NCBI RefSeq assembly: GCF_042643355.1
Contig: NZ_JBHRSS010000003.1
Location: 1,116,001 to 1,180,000, forward strand
Direction: 5' to 3'
Length of the DNA stretch: 64,000 bases
Origin: Salinisphaera aquimarina
GTDB taxonomy: Bacteria > Pseudomonadota > Gammaproteobacteria > Nevskiales > Salinisphaeraceae
The position numbers were made by a program, and so were the translations under genes. The number at the start of each line of letters is the position of its first letter. The stretch's first letter is position 1. Below, in pieces: positions 35,744 through 43,251 of this stretch. Under the pieces are notes generated by a model. The model was not told the origin of the DNA, did not search any database, and saw nothing but the letters and a program-made list of their open reading frames with translations.

Positions 35744-37165
35744 ATGAGCAAGGACGACACCGATCTCGGCACGATGGACGCCGGTCGACTGACCGCGCTT
35801 TTCAAATCCGGCGACGCCTCGCCGCTGGAAGCCGCGCGCGCCGCATTGGAGCGTATCGAACGCTTCAACGATAGCGTCAACGCCTATGTCTACGTCGATC
35901 GAGACGGCGCCGAGGCCGCGGCCAGCGCCTCGGCGCGGCGCTGGGGTCAGGGCCAGCCGCTGAGCCCCATCGACGGGGTACCCGTCTCGCTCAAGGACCT
36001 CACCGAAGTCGCCGGCATGCCCGCGCGTGAAGGCTCGGCCACCACCGGCACCGAGCTGTGCGAACACGACGCGCCGCCGGCCCGAATGCTGCGCGAGGCC
36101 GGCGCGGTGCTGCTGGGCAAGACCAACACCCCGGAATTCGGCTGGAAAGCGGTCACCGACAATCGCGTCTACGGTGCGACGTGCAATCCCTGGGATACGC
36201 GTCTCACCCCCGGCGGTTCATCCGGCGGTGCGGCCGCCGCGGCGGCCCTCAACATGGGCGTGCTGCATCAGGGCGGCGACTCCGGCGGCTCGATCCGTAT
36301 CCCCGCGGGCTTTACCGGCGTGTTTGGCTTCAAGCCCACCTTCGGCTGGACCCCGCAGTGGCCGCCGGCCAAGATGCCGACGCTGTCGCATATCGGGCCG
36401 CTCACGCGCAGCGTGCCCGACGCTGCGCGCATGCTCAACGTGATCGGCCGCTACGACTATCGCGATCCCTACGCCACCCGCGGCCAGCCCGACGACTGGG
36501 GCGTGGATCTGGAATGCGACCTGCGTGATCTGCGTATCGCCTATTCGCCCGACCTCGGTTATGCCGAAGTCGACGAACAGATCGCTACCCGCGTGCGTGA
36601 GGCCGCGACCCGGCTGGAAGAGCTCGGCGCCGAGATCGTGGAAATCCATCCCGGCTTCGAATCGCCGATCGAGATATTCCGTCGGCTGTGGTTCACCGCC
36701 TCGCTGGAAGTCTGGTCCCAGTGCGACCAGAAAGGCCGGCAGCTGCTCGACCCGGGCCTGGTCGCCAACGCCAAGCATGCCGAACAATGGAAGGCCATCG
36801 ACCTGTTCCGCGCCTACGCTGACCGCACCCGCCTCACCCAGCAGCTCGAGCATTTCAATCAGGACTATCACCTGCTGATGACGCCCACCGTGCCGATCCA
36901 GCCGTTCGAGGTGAATCATGAAGTGCCGCCCGACAGCGATATGCACGACTGGGAGGAATGGGCGCCGTTCTCCTACCCGTTCAACCTCAGCCAACAGCCG
37001 GCCGCCTCCGTGCCCTGCGGTTTTACCGACCGCGGCCTGCCCGTCGGCTTTCAACTGGCCGGCGGCAAGTTCGACGACGTGCGCGTGCTACGCGCCTGCA
37101 ACGCCTATATGCAGGCGCATCCGCCGCGCTTCCCGGCGGTGCCGAACCCGGCCGAGTATGGGTGA
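35744..37165 (+). CDS. Amidase signature family hydrolase
   Basis: A 473-residue amidase. The Ser-cisSer-Lys triad is visible: Lys in GVPVSLKDL, cis-Ser in PGGSSGGAAAA, and the nucleophile Ser in GGDSGGSIRIPAG. The ATG at 35744 lies after a GAGGG site and starts the conserved MDAGRLTALFKSG region; the frame extends far upstream inside the divergent gene and is not used. The family hydrolyses amides such as aryl, fatty or aminoacyl amides. It ends in a strong terminator and marks the left chromosomal border of the integron region. Confidence 0.92.
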   Translation: MSKDDTDLGTMDAGRLTALFKSGDASPLEAARAALERIERFNDSVNAYVYVDRDGAEAAASASARRWGQGQPLSPIDGVPVSLKDLTEVAGMPAREGSATTGTELCEHDAPPARMLREAGAVLLGKTNTPEFGWKAVTDNRVYGATCNPWDTRLTPGGSSGGAAAAAALNMGVLHQGGDSGGSIRIPAGFTGVFGFKPTFGWTPQWPPAKMPTLSHIGPLTRSVPDAARMLNVIGRYDYRDPYATRGQPDDWGVDLECDLRDLRIAYSPDLGYAEVDEQIATRVREAATRLEELGAEIVEIHPGFESPIEIFRRLWFTASLEVWSQCDQKGRQLLDPGLVANAKHAEQWKAIDLFRAYADRTRLTQQLEHFNQDYHLLMTPTVPIQPFEVNHEVPPDSDMHDWEEWAPFSYPFNLSQQPAASVPCGFTDRGLPVGFQLAGGKFDDVRVLRACNAYMQAHPPRFPAVPNPAEYG

Positions 37166-37196
37166 TGTGACAAGGCCGCTTATGTGGTCGACCGTT

Positions 37197-37223
37197 AAAG
37201 GCTCGCTTCGGCGAGCCTTTTTT
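37197..37223 (+). terminator. Intrinsic terminator of the amidase gene
   Basis: A 10-bp perfect stem (AAAGGCTCGC / GCGAGCCTTT) with a TTCG loop followed by T residues, 31 bp after the stop. Confidence 0.92.
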
Positions 37224-37351
37224 GTCGGCAGGATTTGTGGGATGTTCGAGGTTCAGCCGGAAGAGAACAGACTTCGAAGAATATTCAAGGCGAACCGTAC
37301 GGCCCCGGCGGGCTGTCTAAAGATGACTACTCGTGTTTTCGTAATTGCTTA

Positions 37352-37475
37352 ATTCAACAAGCGGTATAGCAACCATGACGCCACGTAACTATATGATTGC
37401 TATCAGTCGTGGTTTGCTATGCGAACAAGAGTTGCGATGCTATACCTACTATCCGCCGTATACTTGGCGTTAAAC
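37352..37475 (+). repeat. Possible divergent or decayed attC at the left edge
   Basis: A candidate R'' core ATTCAAC (37352-37358) and R' core GTTAAAC (37469-37475) flank inverted arms GCGGTATAGCAAC and GTTGCGATGCTATACC...CCGC. The R'-like core is preceded by TTGGC. The arm pairing is imperfect. If real, it opens a short cassette (37476-37666) whose closing R'' GTCTAAC differs by one base from the expected GTTTAAC. Confidence 0.4.
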
Positions 37476-37666
37476 AACACTCGGGTTTAAAGACTATTTC
37501 GACGAATTTAGAGTAGAAAAAGCCGAAAAATCATGATAATTACGAAGTAACAGCGAGCTGGCGCATAACGGACTTCATGCGACATCACGCAGCCACTTCG
37601 GTTCTCGGACTTTCGAGGCTTTGTCTGCGTGTTTCGACAATAGCTGCTCAGGAGTTGTCCAGTGTC
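37476..37666. other. Putative ORF-less cassette or array edge
   Basis: About 190 bp of AT-rich DNA between the doubtful left attC and the first clear one. No convincing gene is seen: a 68-codon minus-strand frame (37508-37714) runs through the attC and has no recognisable content. Gene-less cassettes occur in chromosomal integrons and may carry promoters or small RNAs; nothing here proves either. Confidence 0.4.
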
Positions 37667-37788
37667 GTCTAACAGCCCGTTGAAGCGGACGCCACTTATT
37701 TTTGAGGCTTTCATAAATAACGACAGTCAGCGAGGACGCGTCATCGGCGGACATTTACCGGACGCCGCTTAACTGGGATGCGTTAGGC
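37667..37788 (+). repeat. attC site (variant type, 122 bp)
   Basis: R'' GTCTAAC, R' GTTAGGC. The inner arms CCCGTTGAAGCGG and CCGCTTAACTGGG pair almost perfectly, as L''/L' of an attC do. The arm sequence differs from the main 103-bp family, so this site has a different origin. Confidence 0.82.
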
Positions 37789-37801
37789 AAAAGGCTTGTA
37801 A

Positions 37802-38347
37802 GTGGACGTAATTCTCGAAGTTCTAGGAATAATTGTTTGGCCATTAACGGTCATCGTTATCGTTTTGATACTTCGCAAACCTATTGGCGACACGATTCGC
37901 TCGTCCAAAAAATTTAAATTTAAAGATGTGGAGATACAGTTTGACTCGGAAGCACGTCAGCTGCGTGAGGAAATAGAAAGGGAGATTCCAGAGCAAGAAA
38001 AGCGAGTTGTCAGGCTGAAGACCGAAGACTCGGATATTCGTTTTTCACGTGCCCGGATTCCTCCAGACCAGCGAATATTCGTTGCCTGGCAGCGTATCGA
38101 ACAAGCAACAAACGAACTGATAGAGCGGCACGGCCTCGCTACCAAGTCGAGTGTATCGCTGGAAAAGGCTGCCAAGAAACTCTTGCAAGCTGGAGTATTG
38201 GATAGGTCGTCGGCATCAGCCCTTGAGGATGTGGCAGCATTTCGAAATAAAGCAGTGCACTATGGGCAAAGCTCTATTTCTCAGGAGGTCGCCGACTCCA
38301 TCGAAGCAGTAGCAAATCGCCTTACTGCCTATTTTGAGATTCTATGA
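37802..38347 (+). CDS. Cassette gene: membrane-anchored HEPN-like protein
   Basis: A 181-residue protein with one N-terminal membrane helix (about residues 4-24), a charged coiled-coil-like stretch (about 45-75) and a C-terminal helical domain. The end of that domain holds R148-N-K-A-V-H153, an R-x4-H motif like the ribonuclease motif of HEPN proteins. It starts at a GTG 13 bp after the junction core; no good ATG exists. The stop is one base before the R'' core, so the cassette is fully used. It is AT-richer than the chromosome. HEPN membership is inferred from motif and helical context only. Confidence 0.7.
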   Translation: MDVILEVLGIIVWPLTVIVIVLILRKPIGDTIRSSKKFKFKDVEIQFDSEARQLREEIEREIPEQEKRVVRLKTEDSDIRFSRARIPPDQRIFVAWQRIEQATNELIERHGLATKSSVSLEKAAKKLLQAGVLDRSSASALEDVAAFRNKAVHYGQSSISQEVADSIEAVANRLTAYFEIL

Positions 38348-38348
38348 T

Positions 38349-38451
38349 GCCTAACCAATCGCTGCAGTTGACCGCCCAAAGCGCTGCCGCGCTTTGGGTT
38401 CCCTCCGCAGCCTTCGGCTGCTCCGGCGGCAACTGAGCTTAGGCGTTAGAC
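38349..38451 (+). repeat. attC site (main 103-bp type)
   Basis: R'' GCCTAAC is complementary to the R' GTTAGGC at the start of this cassette. R' GTTAGAC opens the next one. Central palindromes CAAAGCGCTGCCGCGCTTTG and GCAGCCTTCGGCTGC are present. Confidence 0.95.
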
Positions 38452-38466
38452 GAAAAGGGGGAAATT

Positions 38467-39264
38467 GTGAGGTATATAGTCTTAATAGTGGCAATGTTAT
38501 GTCTAGAGGGCTGTGTAATCGTTCAGCCCGATTCCAAGACAAGAACAACGGATCCTCAATCCCAGAGTCAAACGGCTAATACGCCTAAGCCAAAAGTAAA
38601 TTCCGACCCAGCGCCGGCCGGTAATAAGCCAAAGACAATTGCAGACAGTATCCAAGCCTGTAAGCGGCTGCAGGCTACGAATGATATCCCTATCACCTGT
38701 ACAACCCGCTATATTGACGGAAAGCCGGCAATGATTATGGGATTTCCCAACAAGCATACTTCTGAGAACTGGCTGCAAACAATTACGCAATACGTTTCGG
38801 CACCGTATTGTGAGGCTGCTAACTCATCGAATAGGCAAGCTTTTCTGGCAATAACGCTAAAAAATGAGAATGTCGGTAGAGTCTACGCATGTGAAAAACA
38901 AGAATGGTCGGGCTGGTTTTCGCTAACAGACGAGCAAACGACCAACCGAATCTCGACCGTTGCGGAGGCCAAAGCGGCATGCAAGAGGATACAAAGCGCT
39001 CAAAGTCTTCCTATAGCATGCAAGTTTAACTACTTAAATGATACGCCGGGCATTTTTTTACGCCTAAGAAACAAGTCGGAATATGGTCGCTATAAAAGGA
39101 CCCTAATGAAATCACTTGTTGAGCCTTTCTGCTCGGCAGAGAATAAAAAGAGGCAGTTCGCAATAGTCGCATTCAAATTAGATGAATACAATCTCGTTAA
39201 ATTCTATTCTTGTCCGGACAGTAAATCGACGGAATGGAAAAATTATAGTGGTCAAGGCGTCTAA
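38467..39264 (+). CDS. Cassette gene: lipoprotein with two repeated Cys-rich domains
   Basis: A 265-residue exported lipoprotein. The lipobox is LCLEGC (Cys16). A low-complexity Gln/Pro/Ser linker follows, then two related ~90-residue domains: ACKRLQATNDIPITC...YID and ACKRIQSAQSLPIAC...YLND, each with two or three cysteines. This is a tandem duplication inside one protein. GGGGGA precedes the GTG start. The TAA stop lies inside the R'' core of the next attC. No known family was recognised; the signal and duplication suggest an envelope role. Confidence 0.72.
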   Translation: MRYIVLIVAMLCLEGCVIVQPDSKTRTTDPQSQSQTANTPKPKVNSDPAPAGNKPKTIADSIQACKRLQATNDIPITCTTRYIDGKPAMIMGFPNKHTSENWLQTITQYVSAPYCEAANSSNRQAFLAITLKNENVGRVYACEKQEWSGWFSLTDEQTTNRISTVAEAKAACKRIQSAQSLPIACKFNYLNDTPGIFLRLRNKSEYGRYKRTLMKSLVEPFCSAENKKRQFAIVAFKLDEYNLVKFYSCPDSKSTEWKNYSGQGV

Positions 39265-39333
39265 CAGTACGCTGCAGTTGACCGCCCAAAGCGCTGCCGC
39301 GCTTCGGCCGGCAACTGAGCTTCGGCGTTATAC
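39259..39333 (+). repeat. attC site (short 75-bp variant of the main type)
   Basis: R'' GTCTAAC complements R' GTTAGAC of this cassette; R' is GTTATAC. The outer arms match the main type, but one of the central hairpins is deleted, giving a shorter site. Confidence 0.9.
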
Positions 39334-39334
39334 G

Positions 39335-39580
39335 TCAGCCCCTAACTAAGGTGTATGGCCGATCAATAAGCGGGGTTTCATCAAATTGTTTCTGTCGTGC
39401 CGCACGCCGTTTGTTTATTTCGCAGTTGGGCTCCGAGCAACGCGCGCCCAGGTTGTCATAGCTGCAAACGTGGAATCGGGCACCCTCTAAAACAATATGT
39501 TGTTCTGTTCCGTCATCGTTGTATTCCGGTTTGTAGCGGTGCAAATCCAGCACCTTAACCGTCCGCATTATTATTCCCAT
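39335..39580 (-). CDS. Cassette gene in reverse orientation, small Cys/charged protein
   Basis: An 81-residue protein read against the direction of the array. The start at 39580 has an AGGGA site (39568 is an alternative with GGGA). The product is charged, with C-x-x-x-x-x-x-x-x-C-x4-C spacing around HVCSYDNLGARCSEPNCE, which may bind metal. No forward gene is possible in this cassette. Because it is reversed it cannot be expressed from an array-wide promoter and needs its own. Function unknown. Confidence 0.6.
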   Translation of the reverse strand: MGIIMRTVKVLDLHRYKPEYNDDGTEQHIVLEGARFHVCSYDNLGARCSEPNCEINKRRAARQKQFDETPLIDRPYTLVRG

Positions 39581-39598
39581 ATCTATCCCTATGCTTAC

Positions 39599-39690
39599 GT
39601 ATAACAAATCGTTGGAGTTGATGCGGGTTCCAGGCTCATTGGCTAAAGCTCAACTCCGGTGGCCCGCACAACTCAACTCAGGCGTTAGAT
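39599..39690 (+). repeat. attC site (variant type, 92 bp)
   Basis: R'' GTATAAC complements the R' GTTATAC that opens this cassette; R' is GTTAGAT. Arms TTGGAGTTGATGCGGG and CCCGCACAACTCAACTC differ from the main family, showing a cassette of other origin. Confidence 0.88.
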
Positions 39691-39704
39691 AAACGGATCG
39701 AAAG

Positions 39705-40064
39705 TTGTCTTCTATTTTTACCGCCGTGCTTTCAATCGTCGCGATTGCCATTTCACTTGCATCTCTGCGCCTAGGATTTACCAACAGAAACGAGCAACGA
39801 GCGGCATTGGTACTTTCGAAGAAAACAGAACTGACCAACAAGCTAATCGAAACTAATGGGAAATACGGCCATTTGGCGATGGTGTACGCTCAGAAAATCT
39901 TGTTCTTAACATCAAATGCCGAAGCCCACGACGCAGAGGAAGTCGAGCGGGCTAGGTCGAACATGGAGATTGCGAAGCAAAAATCCGAGCAAATGTTGCA
40001 AGAGCACGCGGAGCTTTTGGAGAGTGACAATATCTCGCTTACGCATTTGGAAAAGCGGCTGTAG
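39705..40064 (+). CDS. Cassette gene: small membrane-anchored coiled-coil protein
   Basis: A 119-residue protein with an N-terminal hydrophobic helix (about residues 2-24) and a long charged, probably coiled-coil remainder (LSKKTELTNKLIE... to LLESDNISLTHLEKRL). It starts at TTG 39705, since no ATG/GTG keeps the hydrophobic helix. After the stop, about 87 bp remain before the attC and hold no gene; the last part of this stretch could be the degraded end of a longer coding frame. Function unknown. Confidence 0.55.
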   Translation: MSSIFTAVLSIVAIAISLASLRLGFTNRNEQRAALVLSKKTELTNKLIETNGKYGHLAMVYAQKILFLTSNAEAHDAEEVERARSNMEIAKQKSEQMLQEHAELLESDNISLTHLEKRL

Positions 40065-40151
40065 CTCGTAGGGTCCTATCTTGCTGATGCCACTGCTCAG
40101 CTATCGAAAGAGCATGAAGTATTCAGTGAGCTTAAAACTACCAACAGATCA

Positions 40152-40254
40152 ATCTAACGAGGCGCTGCAGTTGACCACCCAAATCGCTGCCGCGCTTTGG
40201 GTCTCCTCCGCAGCCTTCGGCTGCTCCGGCGGCAACTGAGCTTAGGCGTTGGGC
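40152..40254 (+). repeat. attC site (main 103-bp type)
   Basis: R'' ATCTAAC complements R' GTTAGAT of this cassette; R' is GTTGGGC. Confidence 0.95.
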
Positions 40255-40260
40255 AGCAAG

Positions 40261-40707
40261 ATGAGTGATGACCGAAAACGCATACCTGTAGACACTGAGT
40301 ACGTGAACGCTCTCGGCCTAGCTGTATACACCTTCGCGAGGCTTGAATGGCAAGTGGCTTGGTGCTCAGAAAAGATTAAGCCCGGTGCGCTGCAAAAGAT
40401 CACTAGCGAGGAATTGACGGCAGGAAAAATCGCCAAACACTTCGCTAATTTGGTCAGAAATATGCCGAAGTCAGGCGCAAGAAACGAACTTTCCGAATTA
40501 GCTAAAGAGTTCACTTATTTAGTCGATCAGCGAAACGAAATTGTTCACGGCAAGCCGTGTACCGCACCCGACGGTAAACAACGGCTTAGCAGCAGGTCGA
40601 TCATAGAAATCTCAAAGCTCGAGCACGCAGCGGATAGCTTTGTTCGGTGTGGAGGCAAGCTCAATGCAATGTTCTATGGGTTTCTTCAAGAATATGTTCC
40701 CGGCTGA
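40261..40707 (+). CDS. Cassette gene: HEPN-like protein
   Basis: A 148-residue, all-helical protein. The ATG at 40261 lies 7 bp after the junction core. The motif R91-N-E-I-V-H96 is inside YLVDQRNEIVHGKP, an R-x4-H arrangement like the HEPN ribonuclease motif. An aromatic N-terminal helix (YTFARLEWQVAWCSEKI) is typical of proteins in this group, which often carry a helix packing against the HEPN bundle. There is no signal peptide. It is unrelated in sequence to the other two HEPN-like cassette proteins. Confidence 0.72.
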   Translation: MSDDRKRIPVDTEYVNALGLAVYTFARLEWQVAWCSEKIKPGALQKITSEELTAGKIAKHFANLVRNMPKSGARNELSELAKEFTYLVDQRNEIVHGKPCTAPDGKQRLSSRSIIEISKLEHAADSFVRCGGKLNAMFYGFLQEYVPG

Positions 40708-40722
40708 CTTAAACAAATTGCT

Positions 40723-40822
40723 GCCCAACAAGTCGCTGCAGTTGACCACCAAACCGCTTCGCGGTTTGATTCCCTCCGCGGCCTGCGGCCGCTCCGGTGG
40801 CAACTGAGCTTGGGCGTTAGCG
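40723..40822 (+). repeat. attC site (main type, 100 bp)
   Basis: R'' GCCCAAC complements R' GTTGGGC of this cassette; R' is GTTAGCG, slightly off the GTTRRRY consensus. Central stem differs (AAACCGCTTCGCGGTTT). Confidence 0.92.
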
Positions 40823-40831
40823 GTATCAACG

Positions 40832-41344
40832 ATGGACGCGGATTATTTCATGCGCGAAGCGCTAGTCGAAGGGCGAAGAGCTAGAGCACACTGCGAGCCA
40901 AATCCGCCGGTCGGGTGTGTAATCGTGGCAGACGATGAAATCGTCAGTCGAGGTCATACACAGTCGCCGGGTCGAGCCCATGCAGAGGCAGCGGCGCTTG
41001 CATCTCTCGGCAGTATCGACTTTGCAAAAGTCACCGTCTTTGTAACGCTGGAACCATGTTCCTTCCACGGACGAACGCCGTCATGCGCAACGGCGCTAGC
41101 AGAGCTTGGCGTATCAAAAGTAGTTATTGCGCTCATCGATCCGGACCCTCGCAATAGCGGTGCCGGCGTTGAGCTCCTACGTCAAAGCGACGTGCAAGTG
41201 GAAGTAGGCGTGCTCTGCGAAGAGGTTTACCACGACCTTCGGCCGTATTTAAAAGACGCTAACAAATCGCTGCAGTTGACCGCCCAAAGCGCTGCCGCGC
41301 TTTGGGTTCCCTCCGCAGCCTTCGGCTGCTCCGGCGGCAACTGA
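40832..41344 (+). CDS. Cassette gene: RibD-type deaminase domain; frame reads through its attC
   Basis: A 170-residue protein whose first ~140 residues are a stand-alone riboflavin-pathway deaminase (cytidine-deaminase fold). Zinc motif HAEAAAL around residue 50 and PCSFHGRTPSC near 75 match the RibD N-terminal domain, which deaminates 2,5-diamino-6-ribosylamino-pyrimidinone phosphate. The reductase domain of RibD is missing. The frame has no stop before the attC, so the last ~29 residues (from about NKSLQL) are encoded by the attC itself, ending at a TGA in its final arm. This gives the protein a C-terminal tail made by the recombination site. Confidence 0.85.
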   Translation: MDADYFMREALVEGRRARAHCEPNPPVGCVIVADDEIVSRGHTQSPGRAHAEAAALASLGSIDFAKVTVFVTLEPCSFHGRTPSCATALAELGVSKVVIALIDPDPRNSGAGVELLRQSDVQVEVGVLCEEVYHDLRPYLKDANKSLQLTAQSAAALWVPSAAFGCSGGN

Positions 41345-41359
41345 GCTTCGGCGTTAGCT
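41257..41359 (+). repeat. attC site (main 103-bp type), translated by the upstream gene
   Basis: R'' CGCTAAC complements R' GTTAGCG of this cassette; R' is GTTAGCT. The deaminase frame runs through it to 41344. Confidence 0.95.
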
Positions 41360-41374
41360 CCAAAGGGGATTGCA

Positions 41375-41851
41375 GTGGGTCATTCAGAAGTTTCTAGAAT
41401 CCCGTATGAAGAACGCGACGATGATCAAAAGCTCGAATCGAACTGGAAAAAAGCTCGAAAACTATTCGAACGCGAAGACTGGTCAGCTTGCGTACTGCGA
41501 GTAGCCACGTCGGCTGAAATAGCTGCGAATATCTATATCCGAACGTTCCTACTTGTAGACTTTTCCTTGCCACCAAGTTTTGTAGACTCACAGCTCTCCG
41601 GTGCTAACGGGCTTGATGGTAAGTTTAGGCGACTGATAAAGCCTGCCGCGGAACATCGTGGGACGTGGTCCGAGCTAAGAACCGTGCAGAGAAAAATCCA
41701 GACGCTCCATCAACATCGGAATAGCGTAGTGCACTCTGGAAGTTTTAAATCGAAGTCTGATGCCAAAAGTGCGTTTCAAAGCGGTTTCGCTATTATTAGG
41801 GCCCTGGCGCCAGCGGAATCGGGAAAGCTGGTGCTCCCATATGAGAGCTAA
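41375..41851 (+). CDS. Cassette gene: HEPN-like protein
   Basis: A 158-residue helical protein with the motif R115-N-S-V-V-H120 in QTLHQHRNSVVHSG, an R-x4-H like that of HEPN ribonucleases. An N-terminal RxxxREDWSACVLRVATSAEIAAN helix pair precedes it, the usual HEPN helix-1/2 position. The start is a GTG at 41375. The TAA stop is part of the R'' core of the following attC. It shares the motif but not the sequence with the other two. Confidence 0.72.
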   Translation: MGHSEVSRIPYEERDDDQKLESNWKKARKLFEREDWSACVLRVATSAEIAANIYIRTFLLVDFSLPPSFVDSQLSGANGLDGKFRRLIKPAAEHRGTWSELRTVQRKIQTLHQHRNSVVHSGSFKSKSDAKSAFQSGFAIIRALAPAESGKLVLPYES

Positions 41852-41948
41852 CAATTCGCTGCAGTTGACCGCCCAAAACGCTGCCGCGTTTCGGGTTCCC
41901 TCCGCGGCCTTTGGTCACTCCGGCTGCAACTGAGCTTCGGCGTTATGT
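41846..41948 (+). repeat. attC site (main 103-bp type)
   Basis: R'' AGCTAAC complements R' GTTAGCT of this cassette; R' is GTTATGT. The second central arm is partly degraded (GCGGCCTTTGGTCACTCC). Confidence 0.93.
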
Positions 41949-41963
41949 TTCAGGGAGGCATCG

Positions 41964-42341
41964 ATGGCAGATTTGATCTCTACGACGACAACTGCGATTC
42001 AGTTAGTAAGCCGGCTTAGGGAAGTTAACAAGAATATCGCCAACGCCGAGTTCAATAATCTAATAGCTGATCTGAGCATCGAACTCGCTAATATGAAGGT
42101 TCAAGTCGCAGGGCTAATCGAGGAACACGATAGCCTCCGTCGCCAATTAAGCAGCAAGAACAATCCGGAACTCACTTTCAAAGAGTTTGCTTATTACTCG
42201 GAAGACGGCGATGGTCCGTTCTGCCCTGGCTGCTACGACAGTGACGGAAAGAAAGTGAGACTGGCAAAATTCTCTGGCGCCTTTAAGACATTTGGTAGCC
42301 ACAACTGCCCGGTATGCAAGGCGGCATTCGGTGGAACATAA
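41964..42341 (+). CDS. Cassette gene: coiled-coil / zinc-ribbon protein
   Basis: A 125-residue protein with an N-terminal coiled-coil helix (residues about 10-70) and a C-terminal zinc-ribbon-like module built of FCPGCYDSDGKKVRL and HNCPVC. The C-x2-C pairs point to one bound zinc. GGGAGGC precedes the ATG at 41964. The TAA stop is inside the R'' core of the attC. Comparable small ribbon proteins are common in mobile elements, but no specific family was recognised. Confidence 0.72.
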   Translation: MADLISTTTTAIQLVSRLREVNKNIANAEFNNLIADLSIELANMKVQVAGLIEEHDSLRRQLSSKNNPELTFKEFAYYSEDGDGPFCPGCYDSDGKKVRLAKFSGAFKTFGSHNCPVCKAAFGGT

Positions 42342-42438
42342 CAAAGCGCTGCAGTTGACCGCCCAAAGCGCTAGCGCGCTTCGGGTTCCCTACGCAGCCT
42401 TCGGCTGCTCCGGCGGCAACTGAGCTTAGGCGTTATAC
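42336..42438 (+). repeat. attC site (main 103-bp type)
   Basis: R'' ACATAAC complements R' GTTATGT of this cassette; R' is GTTATAC. Confidence 0.95.
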
Positions 42439-42446
42439 GAGGAGTC

Positions 42447-43043
42447 ATGGAAAAGGACATTATAAGCGGCTTCGTGAACATGGTTGCTTTACCGCAGGCT
42501 ACCGTCCCAATAGCGCTGTTTTCTGTTTACGTCTATAAGACAGTAAAAGAGCGGTTCATGTTAAGGAAAACCCGACGTACCGAAACCTTAGATCGATTGT
42601 TGGCGTTTTTTTCGGATGTTCACAATGGAAATAATTTTGTAAAGGAGCAGTTGTTCTTCAACCATTTTGGCGTCCTCTTATCAAGCCGAGAAATCGATTT
42701 GCTTCTGTCGACAAAAACGCCGAGCTTTCACCTGAGTCGTTTTATTCATGCTATTAGCTTGGTGGAAATTTCCGGTGCGCCTCTTGCACTAAAAATTAAA
42801 AAAAATAGAAAACTACCCCGTTTACGGAAGTGGTATCTACTGTGGTATGCACTGAGCGGTATGGCAGGCGTTCTTCTATTGCTCAATACGAACGCGGTTT
42901 TCTCAGTCTTAGGTCCAAAATCTTATGCGCCGTGGGCTATCATGATTTTTTCACTACTCACGTTTGCGTGGGTAAATATGGATGCTGCTCTAAAGGCGTC
43001 GTCCGCCATATCGCTGCAGCAAGAGCTACAAGAAGATGTATAA
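42447..43043 (+). CDS. Cassette gene: membrane protein of unknown function
   Basis: A 198-residue protein with an N-terminal hydrophobic segment (about residues 12-30) and two C-terminal helices (about 130-152 and 158-178), joined by a ~100-residue basic cytoplasmic region rich in Lys/Arg. It begins at an ATG with an AGGAG site 9 bp after the junction. The TAA stop is part of the next R'' core. No family recognised. The layout (helices flanking a cytoplasmic domain) resembles small membrane-associated effector proteins, but this is only an analogy. Confidence 0.7.
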   Translation: MEKDIISGFVNMVALPQATVPIALFSVYVYKTVKERFMLRKTRRTETLDRLLAFFSDVHNGNNFVKEQLFFNHFGVLLSSREIDLLLSTKTPSFHLSRFIHAISLVEISGAPLALKIKKNRKLPRLRKWYLLWYALSGMAGVLLLLNTNAVFSVLGPKSYAPWAIMIFSLLTFAWVNMDAALKASSAISLQQELQEDV

Positions 43044-43140
43044 CGAGGCGCTGCAGTTGACCGCCCAAAGCGCTGGCGCGCTTCGGGTTCCCTCCGCAGC
43101 CTTCGCCTGCTCCGGCGACAACTGAGCTTCCGCGTTGGGC
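43038..43140 (+). repeat. attC site (main 103-bp type)
   Basis: R'' GTATAAC complements R' GTTATAC of this cassette; R' is GTTGGGC. Confidence 0.95.
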
Positions 43141-43251
43141 AGCAGCGCATAAGGATCACTTTCGACTGCTCAACATGGCTGGGCCTATTGCTGCAAACTG
43201 CGCTCACCGCTGCATGTCGCTGGGATTCCAATGTCGTGCCTCCGAGTAACC

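Noticed and set aside
37420..37475. Possible Pc-like promoter (TTGC.. and TATACT) at the left border of the array
   Set aside because: The -10-like hexamer TATACT has no properly spaced -35, and no integrase gene supports a Pc.
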